From: Desulfarculus sp.
GTDB taxonomy: Bacteria; Desulfobacterota; Desulfarculia; Desulfarculales; Desulfarculaceae
Direction of reading: 5' to 3'
NCBI GenBank assembly: GCA_020216625.1
Contig: JAIUYB010000132.1
Span: 1 to 6,567, forward strand
DNA length: 6,567 nt
The notes under the pieces were generated by a model, which saw nothing but the letters and a program-made list of their open reading frames with translations, did not search any database and was not told where the DNA came from. This document shows positions 1 to 4,477 of this stretch, piece after piece. Position 1 is the first letter of the stretch. Each line of letters starts with the position of its first letter. The position numbers and the translations under genes were made by a program.

Positions 1-152
1 GCCAGGCGCTCGTGGGCCAGGCCGGCCAGCGCGGCCGCGTCCGGGCGCACCAGATCCTTGAGGTTCACGCCCAGGGTGACCGCGCGGATGTCGAAATTGT
101 GGAAGAGGATCATTCCCGCGGTCTCGAAGGCCTCTTCCACGCTGAAGCTCAT
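1..152 (-). CDS. UPF0210/DUF711 (PFL-like) family protein, N-terminal part only
   Basis: Only the first 50 codons are in the window; the gene continues past the left edge. The visible start, MSFSVEEAFETAGMI followed by an FDIRAVTLGVNLKDL stretch at residues 20-34, fits the N-terminus of the UPF0210 (DUF711) family, where an E-T-x-x-M-I helix is followed by a DIRTVTLGISL-like strand. The family is structurally related to pyruvate formate-lyase/glycyl-radical barrels, but its reaction is not established. Its best support is context: in many bacteria, including streptococci, UPF0210 genes sit directly after an ACT-domain UPF0237 gene, exactly as here with an 18-nt gap. The ATG at 152-150 has GGGAG (166-162) 9 nt upstream. 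The cytoplasmic location is inferred from the absence of a signal sequence. The family call is fairly secure given the pair; the function is unknown. Confidence 0.8.
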   Translation of the reverse strand, partial: MSFSVEEAFETAGMILFHNFDIRAVTLGVNLKDLVRPDAAALAGLAHERL

Positions 153-170
153 GACGGTTCGCTCCCGGTC

Positions 171-449
171 CTAGACCCGATGCATGGCCTTGACCACGGA
201 CTCGGAATGGACCATCACCGTCAGCCCCATGGTCTGGCCCAGGTGGTCCAGGTCGCGGCGCAGGCCGGCCGGTCCGGAGTCGCAGTCGCTGATGTCCACC
301 AGCATGTTCATGACGAAGGTGCCGTCCATGACCTTCTGCTGCACGTCCTCGATGTTGGCCCCGTGCTGGAAGAGCAGGGTGGAGACCCGGGCGATGATGC
401 CCTTTTGGTCGCCGCCGATCACCACCACCAAGACCCGTTCCTTGTCCAT
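171..449 (-). CDS. ACT-domain regulatory protein, UPF0237 family
   Basis: This 92-residue protein is a single ACT domain. The first strand, RVLVVVIGGDQKGI (residues 5-18), carries the typical D-x-x-G-I turn, followed by a helix (19-30), the strand pair around ANIEDVQQKVMDGTFVMNML (31-50) and a second helix/strand half to residue 80. It ends in AMHRV, like the conserved AMHRI tail of UPF0237 proteins. ACT domains usually bind amino acids or other small ligands and dimerise; the GcvR regulator is a distant two-ACT relative. The ligand here is unknown. The length matches the stand-alone family (about 90 residues). The gene sits 15 nt after nth and 18 nt before the UPF0210 gene, suggesting co-transcription and a shared role with the latter, perhaps as its ligand sensor (inference). 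The ribosome binding site is modest: a GGGG run 11 nt upstream, or the purine-rich AGGCGAG closer in. Confidence 0.9.
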   Translation of the reverse strand: MDKERVLVVVIGGDQKGIIARVSTLLFQHGANIEDVQQKVMDGTFVMNMLVDISDCDSGPAGLRRDLDHLGQTMGLTVMVHSESVVKAMHRV

Positions 450-464
450 GGCTCGCCTGTCCCC

Positions 465-1133
465 TTATCCGCCCAGCCCCTGCCCGTGGGGGCAGTGGGG
501 CAAGAGGTCGCATTGGCCGCAGAGCGGCTTGCGGGCCTGGCACAGCCGCCGGCCGTGCCAGATCATCTGGTGGCTGAAGAGCGTCCAGCGCTGCTTTGGG
601 ATGATCTCCATCAACGCCAGCTCCACCTTGGCCGGATCCTCCTGGTCGCTGAGGCCCAGGCGGCGGGCCACCCGCCCCAGGTGGGTGTCCACCGTGATGC
701 CGGGGATGCCGAAGGCGTTGCCCAGCACCACGTTGGCCGTCTTGCGCCCCACCCCGGGCAAGTTAACCAGTTGATCGAGATCGGCCGGCACCTGGCCGCC
801 GTGACGCTCCACCAGGCCCCGGGCCATGCCAAGGAGCGACTTGGCCTTGTTGCGAAAAAACCCGGTGGGCCGGATGATCTCCTCCAGCGCGGCCGGGTCG
901 GCCTGGGCCAGGGCGGCCGCGTCGGGATAGCGGGCGAACAGGGCCGGGGTGACCCGGTTCACCTGCTCGTCGGTGCACTGCGCCGAAAGGATGGTGGCCG
1001 CCAAGAGCTGGAAGGGCCCGTCAAAGTGCAGCGCGCACTCGGCGGCCGGGTAGAGCCGGTCCAAGACCGCCAGGATGGCGGCCACCCGCCCGGGCTCGGG
1101 CGGGGCGAAGACCGCTGGACCGGCCTTGGCCAA
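465..1133 (-). CDS. nth: Endonuclease III, DNA glycosylase/AP lyase
   Basis: The enzyme removes oxidised pyrimidines from DNA and cuts the abasic site by beta-elimination in base excision repair. All hallmarks are visible. The helix-hairpin-helix [18 protein letters not shown] spans residues 125-142 and contains the catalytic Lys131. The following [15 protein letters not shown] contains the catalytic Asp149. Four cysteines at 198, 205, 208 and 214 have the C-x6-C-x2-C-x5-C spacing of the [4Fe-4S] cluster. These positions lie exactly 11 residues beyond their E. coli Nth equivalents (K120, D138, C187/194/197/203). I choose the TTG at 1133-1131: it has GGAG (1145-1142) 8 nt upstream, lies 2 nt after the cyclophilin stop, and gives 222 residues against 211 in E. 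coli. The frame stays open upstream, but that part reads through the cyclophilin gene out of frame. A later GTG at 1085 (residue 17) is the alternative start. Translational coupling to the cyclophilin gene is likely. Confidence 0.95.
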   Translation of the reverse strand: MAKAGPAVFAPPEPGRVAAILAVLDRLYPAAECALHFDGPFQLLAATILSAQCTDEQVNRVTPALFARYPDAAALAQADPAALEEIIRPTGFFRNKAKSLLGMARGLVERHGGQVPADLDQLVNLPGVGRKTANVVLGNAFGIPGITVDTHLGRVARRLGLSDQEDPAKVELALMEIIPKQRWTLFSHQMIWHGRRLCQARKPLCGQCDLLPHCPHGQGLGG

Positions 1134-1135
1134 AC

Positions 1136-1747
1136 CTAGGGCTCCACCACCTCGGCCTTTTCGATCACCACCGGCTCGGTGGGCACGTCGTCGAACATGC
1201 CCTTGCTGCCGGTGGGCACGGCCTTGATCTTGTTGACCACGCCGTGGCCCTTGACCACCTTGCCGAAGACGCAGTAGCCCCAGCCCTGCGGGTTCTTGCC
1301 CTTGTGGTTCAGGAACTCGTTGTTCTTCACGTTGATGAAGAACTGGGCGGTGGCGCTGTGGGGATCCTGGGTGCGGGCCATGGCCACGGTGTAGGCCTCG
1401 TTTTTCAGCCCGTTGTCGGCCTCGTTCTCGATCGGATTCTTGGTGGGCTTCTGCTGCAGGTCCGGGGTCATGCCGCCGCCCTGGATCATGAAGCCGTTGA
1501 TGACCCGGTGGAAGATGGTGCCGTCGTAGTGGCCGGACTTGACGTAGTCCAGGAAGTTGGCGGTGGATTTGGGGGCCTCGTTGGCGAAGAGCTCGATGTC
1601 GATCTCGCCCAGGTTGGTGGTCAGGCGAACCACGGGATTGCTCCTTTCGTTCTTGGCAGCGGCCGCGCCCGCCATGCAGAGGGACACGACCAGAAAAAGC
1701 GTTAGGGAAGCGATGGTTATCTTGGTCGCATGGCTGCGTTTTCTCAC
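1136..1747 (-). CDS. Exported cyclophilin-type peptidyl-prolyl cis-trans isomerase
   Basis: Cyclophilins catalyse cis-trans isomerisation of X-Pro bonds. The domain covers about residues 38-200. It shows the active-site block [14 protein letters not shown] (79-92, with Arg81 and Gln89), the [19 protein letters not shown] block (123-140) and [13 protein letters not shown] (156-168). The N-terminus, basic MRKRSHATK followed by a hydrophobic stretch (11-29) and AGAAAAK, is a classical Sec signal peptide with likely cleavage after the alanine run near residue 31, so the enzyme should act in the periplasm, as PpiA does. The Cys at 24 is not in a convincing lipobox because the preceding residue is Leu. 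I place the start at GTG 1747-1745 (203 residues), with GGAG (1758-1755) 7 nt upstream. The frame is open to 1837, but that extension would put about 30 charged residues ahead of the signal peptide. It is the first gene of the run ppi-nth-ACT-UPF0210. Confidence 0.93.
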   Translation of the reverse strand: MRKRSHATKITIASLTLFLVVSLCMAGAAAAKNERSNPVVRLTTNLGEIDIELFANEAPKSTANFLDYVKSGHYDGTIFHRVINGFMIQGGGMTPDLQQKPTKNPIENEADNGLKNEAYTVAMARTQDPHSATAQFFINVKNNEFLNHKGKNPQGWGYCVFGKVVKGHGVVNKIKAVPTGSKGMFDDVPTEPVVIEKAEVVEP

Positions 1748-1872
1748 GCTCGCACTCCAATCTCGGCGACTCCCCGGGCCCAGCGACGGCCGAAGGGGCT
1801 GGCGGCTGACCGGCGCGCGGTCGGTCTTGGCGCCCAACCGGTTCGCCGGGGATCAGTCGCGATTTTTGGGTA

Positions 1873-1898
1873 GGGGGCGGGGAATTAACCCCGCCCCC
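1873..1898. other. Perfect 10-bp GC-rich stem-loop
   Basis: GGGGGCGGGG (1873-1882) and CCCCGCCCCC (1889-1898) are exact reverse complements around the 6-nt loop AATTAA, so an equally strong hairpin can form on either strand. It lies 151 nt after the mgtE stop and 126 nt before the cyclophilin start. There is no T-tract on the 3' side in either direction: the minus strand continues TACCCAAAAATC and the plus strand CGCGAAAACC. It is therefore not a standard rho-independent terminator. It could still stop or pause transcription, protect the 3' end of mgtE mRNA, or be part of the cyclophilin leader. Confidence 0.6.
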
Positions 1899-1926
1899 CG
1901 CGAAAACCGGCCGTGAGGGTTGCTCA

Positions 1927-1950
1927 TGACGTCACCAAGCCGCGCTTGGT
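1927..1950. repeat. Adjacent palindrome and dyad, possible operator
   Basis: TGACGTCA (1927-1934) is a perfect 8-bp palindrome. It abuts, sharing one base, the dyad ACCAAGC-CGC-GCTTGGT (1934-1950), which has 7-bp arms and a 3-nt centre. Neither is followed by a T-run, so a terminator is unlikely. A binding site for a dimeric regulator of the downstream minus-strand operon is one possibility. Chance occurrence of at least the 8-mer is another. Confidence 0.35.
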
Positions 1951-2048
1951 TCATCTGGCCGCACCCGGCGCGCCCACCAGGGCTTAACCCTGAATTATTT
2001 ACCAGAAATGGATCTGAAAGACCAACGATTCGGCCCGGAGACCCATCC

Positions 2049-3431
2049 TCAGATGCCCAAGATCAGCTTGGCGGTGCAGAAGTAAATCAGAAGCCCGGTG
2101 ATGTCCACGATGGTGGTCAGGGCCGGACTGGCGACCACCGCGGGATCGAATTTCATCCGGGCGGCCAACAGCGGCAGCGCGGCGCCGACCAAGGTCGCCG
2201 TGACCACCTGGATCGCCAGGGCCAAAGAGATGGCCAACCCGATCAAGGACAAAGGGAACCCCCCGGTTCCACCTTCGGCGTCACTGGACAGGAACATCAC
2301 CTTCCCAAAGCTGAGCACCCCCAGCGCCATGGCCAGCAGCGCCGAGACCCTGAACTCTTTCCACATGATGCGCACCACGTCGGCCGGGACGATCTCGCGC
2401 AGGGCCAAGGCCCGCACGATCACCGTGGCCGACTGGCTTCCGGTGTTGCCGCCGGTGTCGGCCACCATGGGCATGTAGAGGGCCAGGATGAGCAGGTTCA
2501 TCAGGGTGGTCTCGAAGTTGTGGATGATCAACCCGGAAACCAACCCCACCGCCGCCAGGCCGGTGATCCAGTAGACCCGGTTGCGGAAATGGGTCCAGAC
2601 CGGGGTGGCGAGATAGGCCCCCGCCTGGTGACGGCCGGCGATGGCCATCAATTTCTCCATGTCCTCGGTGTGCTCCTGGTTGATGACGTCGATGGCGTCG
2701 TCATGGGTGACGATGCCCACCAGCACGCCCTGGGAGTCCACCACCGGCAGGGCGATCAGGTTGTATTTGGCGATCTTGTGGGCGGCCTCCTCCTGGTCCT
2801 CATCGACCCGGGCCTGGATCAGGTCCCGGTTCATCACCTGGGCGATGAGGGTCTCCGGTCTGGCCAGGATCAGATCCTTGAGCGATACGAAGCCTATCAG
2901 CTTGCGTTCGGCGTCCACCACGTAGGAATAGTAAATGGTTTCCTTGTCCGGGGCTTCGCGGCGCAACCTGGCCAGAGCCTCGCTCACCGGGACATCCGGG
3001 GGCAGCACGGCATAGTCGGAGGTCATGATCGCGCCGACGGTGCCCTCGGGGTGCATGGTCAGGCGGCGGATGTCCTCCCGCTCGGCCTGGGCCAGGGCGG
3101 GCAGCACCTCCTCCTGGCGGTCCTCGGGGATGCGCTTGAGCAGGTCCACCCGCTCGTCGGGAGGCATGTGGGTCAGGATGGCGGCGAAATCCTGGCGCGA
3201 CATGGACAGCGCCAATTCGGCCTGGGTCGCGTCGCCGAGATTGGCGAAGACGGTGGCCCGGTCCTGGGGGCCCAGGGCCATCAGCGCCCGCCAGCTCTCC
3301 TCCGGGGACAGCTCAGTGAGGGCCTCGGCCATCCGCACCGGGTTGACCGATGCGCCCAGGTGATGCAATTCGCTGATTTTATTGTCGGAAAGAAGATCCT
3401 GCAGATGAAGCGAGAGACGTCCGTTCTTCAT
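2049..3431 (-). CDS. mgtE: Magnesium transporter/channel MgtE
   Basis: MgtE is a dimeric inner-membrane Mg2+ channel that closes when cytosolic Mg2+ binds its soluble domains. At 460 residues it has the family's usual length. The order of domains is a helical N domain (about 25-130, with repeated LxxLxPxxR-like helices), two CBS domains (about 133-195 and 196-255), a connecting plug helix (about 256-280) and five membrane segments (about 287-303, 309-325, 361-380, 393-423, 436-458). The signature PMVADTGGNTGSQSATVIVR spans 321-340, and the last segment has DPAVVASPALTTIVDITG (429-446) with Asp443 in the place of the pore Mg2+-binding aspartate. The ATG at 3431-3429 follows GGAGG with a 6-nt gap, which supports this start. 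The leader upstream is 243 nt long to the LOG stop and contains a short ORF that may control expression. Cobalt transport is a known secondary ability of some members. Confidence 0.96.
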   Translation of the reverse strand: MKNGRLSLHLQDLLSDNKISELHHLGASVNPVRMAEALTELSPEESWRALMALGPQDRATVFANLGDATQAELALSMSRQDFAAILTHMPPDERVDLLKRIPEDRQEEVLPALAQAEREDIRRLTMHPEGTVGAIMTSDYAVLPPDVPVSEALARLRREAPDKETIYYSYVVDAERKLIGFVSLKDLILARPETLIAQVMNRDLIQARVDEDQEEAAHKIAKYNLIALPVVDSQGVLVGIVTHDDAIDVINQEHTEDMEKLMAIAGRHQAGAYLATPVWTHFRNRVYWITGLAAVGLVSGLIIHNFETTLMNLLILALYMPMVADTGGNTGSQSATVIVRALALREIVPADVVRIMWKEFRVSALLAMALGVLSFGKVMFLSSDAEGGTGGFPLSLIGLAISLALAIQVVTATLVGAALPLLAARMKFDPAVVASPALTTIVDITGLLIYFCTAKLILGI

Positions 3432-3481
3432 CTTCCACCTCCGAACCTCCCCGAAAGGAAGCTCGCAGGCGGAGTCAGCGG
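3432..3481 (-). promoter_or_regulatory. mgtE translation initiation region with two Shine-Dalgarno-like runs
   Basis: The 50 nt between the short ORF and mgtE contain two purine-rich runs. GGGGAGG (3452-3446) lies further upstream. GGAGGTGG (3442-3435) is correctly spaced from the mgtE ATG and is the likely functional site. The upstream run can pair into a small stem, CTTCC (3461-3457) with GGGAG (3451-3447) around a 5-nt loop, leaving the proximal site free. The arrangement would allow reinitiation or exposure of mgtE after translation of the short ORF, but this is inference from layout. Confidence 0.45.
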
Positions 3482-3574
3482 CTAGGCGTCAACTCGCGTA
3501 CGGACTTCCCACGGCAGGGGTGTATTGAGATATTTGGTCAGTGATATTCGACTACTACCACCAGGGTCGTCCAT
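3482..3574 (-). CDS. Putative 30-residue leader peptide upstream of mgtE
   Basis: This ATG frame (3574-3572) has an ideal ribosome binding site, AGGAGG with a 5-nt spacer, the best in the window, and ends at TAG 3484-3482, 50 nt before mgtE. The peptide begins MDDPGGSSRISL and ends NTPLPWEVRTRVDA. It has no membrane segment or signal peptide. I do not recognise a family. Codons such as ATA, CGA, TCA, AAT, ACA, AGT and GGT are frequent, unlike the GC-ending codons of the neighbours. An acidic-proline start (Asp-Asp-Pro) resembles in kind the MgtL leader of enteric mgtA, whose Glu/Asp-Pro start destabilises ribosomes at low Mg2+; no sequence homology is claimed. A small independent protein, or a fortuitous frame behind a chance AGGAGG, are the alternatives. 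It overlaps no other supported gene. Confidence 0.5.
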   Translation of the reverse strand: MDDPGGSSRISLTKYLNTPLPWEVRTRVDA

Positions 3575-3617
3575 GATTGCCTCCTAGGGTTTTGGGTAAC
3601 GCTTGGCGACGCCGAGT

Positions 3618-3646
3618 AACTTAACGCCACCGGTTGACATTTGCAA
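3618..3646 (-). promoter_or_regulatory. Weak promoter candidate for the short ORF and mgtE
   Basis: On the minus strand TTGCAA (3646-3641) is separated by 17 nt from TAAGTT (3623-3618). The match is 4 of 6 for the -35 box and 3 of 6 for the -10 box, but the spacing is ideal and the location suits a start near 3611, some 37 nt before the short ORF. Between it and the ORF the bases GGCG-T-CGCC can fold into at most a short stem. I see no conserved M-box or other Mg2+ riboswitch core in this leader. Confidence 0.3.
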
Positions 3647-3674
3647 ACCACATTTCGAAGGCGAGACCCGCCGA

Positions 3675-4340
3675 TCAGAGGATCACCATCTGGCGGATCA
3701 GGCGGATCACGTCGGCCGGGTCGTCCATCACCCGGATCAGGTCCAGGTCCTCGGGGCTGATCATCTCGTGGCGGGCCAACTGGTCGCGGAACCAATCCAT
3801 CAGGCCGTTCCAGTAGTCGCTGCCAAACAGGATCACCGGGAAGGGGCGGATGCGCTGGGTCTGGATCAGGGTGATGGCCTCGGCCATCTCGTCCAGGGTG
3901 CCGAACCCGCCGGGCATGACGATGTAGGCCACCGAGTATTTGACGAAGATGACCTTGCGCACGAAGAAGTAGCGGAAGGACAGGCGCACGTTGGCATAAG
4001 GGTTGGGCCGTTGCTCGAAGGGCAGCTCGATGTTCAGTCCCACCGAGTGGCCGCCGGCCTCGGCCGCGCCCTTGTTGCCGGCCTCCATCACCCCGCCGCC
4101 GCCGCCGGTGATGACCGAGAAGCCGGCCTCCACCAGCCGCCGGCCCAGATCCTCGGACAGGCGGTAGACATCGCTGCCGGGCTTGACCCGGGCCGAGCCG
4201 AAGATGCTGACACCCTTGGGCACATTGCTCATGGTGTCGATGGCGTCCACGAACTCGCTCAGGATGCGGAACATGCGCCAGGATTCCTGGGCGCTCAGGG
4301 CGTCGAGGACGTACTGTTGCTGGTCCAAGGTGTTGCGCAT
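3675..4340 (-). CDS. LOG-family protein (TIGR00730), probable nucleotide 5'-monophosphate phosphoribohydrolase
   Basis: LOG-family proteins have a Rossmann-like fold and cleave the N-glycosidic bond of nucleoside 5'-monophosphates. Some release cytokinins, others act on purine or pyrimidine nucleotides. Visible marks are SIFGSAR (45-51), the Gly-rich turn at 79-83 followed by VMEAGNKGA, FFVRKV (125-130, Arg128 expected to contact phosphate) and the family signature PGGFGTLDE (143-151, with Glu151). The length of 221 residues is normal. The start is ATG 4340-4338 with GGAG (4348-4345) 4 nt upstream. An in-frame TTG at 4397 would fall at the predicted transcription start and adds an unconserved proline-rich piece, so I reject it. 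In the Gly-rich turn the usual Pro of the GGGPGIME type is Gly. The substrate cannot be told from the sequence. It is divergently transcribed from the RNase-like gene and has no obvious operon partner apart from possible read-through into the mgtE leader. Confidence 0.92.
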   Translation of the reverse strand: MRNTLDQQQYVLDALSAQESWRMFRILSEFVDAIDTMSNVPKGVSIFGSARVKPGSDVYRLSEDLGRRLVEAGFSVITGGGGGVMEAGNKGAAEAGGHSVGLNIELPFEQRPNPYANVRLSFRYFFVRKVIFVKYSVAYIVMPGGFGTLDEMAEAITLIQTQRIRPFPVILFGSDYWNGLMDWFRDQLARHEMISPEDLDLIRVMDDPADVIRLIRQMVIL

Positions 4341-4382
4341 CGGGCTCCGCCGGGTTGGGGGGTGGTGGGCTTGGGGCGGCGC

Positions 4383-4409
4383 TTGCGGGCCGTCCAACCG
4401 ATCTATACT
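4383..4409 (+). promoter_or_regulatory. Divergent promoter candidate for the beta-CASP RNase operon
   Basis: On the plus strand TATACT (4404-4409; 5 of 6) forms a good -10 box, with a poor TTGCGG (4383-4388) at the short spacing of 15 nt as the only -35 candidate. Transcription would begin near 4416, about 62 nt before the ATG at 4478. The -10 box shares five base pairs with that of the opposing LOG promoter, so RNA polymerase could hardly occupy both at once. Confidence 0.4.
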
Positions 4410-4434
4410 ATTGTTCGACGCGAAAGCATGTCAA
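4405..4434 (-). promoter_or_regulatory. Sigma70-type promoter of the LOG gene
   Basis: On the minus strand a perfect TTGACA (4434-4429) lies 18 nt before TAGTAT (4410-4405; 4 of 6). Transcription would begin near 4398, leaving an untranslated leader of about 58 nt before the ATG at 4340. This is the strongest promoter-like sequence I see in the window. Confidence 0.65.
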
Positions 4435-4477
4435 GCCAAGCCATTTTCGCCCAAGACAACCCCAGCCGGGAGGCGGC

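Larger units (their letters stand above)
1748..2048. other. Intergenic region between mgtE and the cyclophilin gene
   Basis: This 301-bp gap separates two minus-strand genes and must hold the 3' end of the mgtE transcript and probably the promoter of the cyclophilin-nth-ACT-UPF0210 run. It contains a perfect 10-bp inverted repeat (1873-1898), a 7-bp dyad (1934-1950) and an AT-richer patch at about 1985-2035 that stands out from the surrounding GC. On the minus strand, that patch holds an AATAAT box (one mismatch to TATAAT) just after TCTGGTA, but no well-spaced -35 element. A TTGGTC upstream sits 20 nt away, so I do not call a promoter. Short open frames exist in the gap, for example a 33-codon ATG frame on the minus strand starting near 1960, but none has a convincing ribosome binding site. 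Confidence 0.5.

Noticed and set aside
12..1139. 375-codon plus-strand open frame over the UPF0210, ACT and nth genes
   Set aside because: It runs antisense through three separate minus-strand genes with recognised motifs, and its His/Gly/Gln-rich composition marks it as a shadow.
1670..1690. Possible lipobox in the cyclophilin signal peptide
   Set aside because: The residues before Cys24 are Val-Ser-Leu; a Leu at the -1 position does not fit a lipoprotein signal, and a normal Ala-rich cleavage site follows.
1134..1760. Extended N-terminus making a 431-residue Nth
   Set aside because: The extra residues are the cyclophilin gene read out of frame; Nth homology begins only after the TTG at 1133.
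1853..1960. 33-codon ATG frame on the minus strand in the mgtE-cyclophilin gap
   Set aside because: There is no Shine-Dalgarno sequence before it and the frame passes through the strong hairpin; nothing supports translation.
1920..3485. 521-codon plus-strand open frame
   Set aside because: It lies antisense to mgtE, whose domain structure and signatures are unambiguous. The translation is a low-complexity mix of His, Gln, Gly and Asp typical of the reverse complement of a GC-rich gene.
3634..3639. Perfect TTGACA on the plus strand
   Set aside because: The bases expected for a -10 box 16-18 nt downstream (around GAAGGC) do not resemble TATAAT, and no plus-strand gene follows before 4478.
3538..3795. 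85-codon minus-strand frame across the LOG 3' end and mgtE leader
   Set aside because: It overlaps LOG out of frame, has a proline/glycine-rich shadow composition, and lacks a ribosome binding site; the AGGAGG in the region serves the 3574-3482 frame instead.
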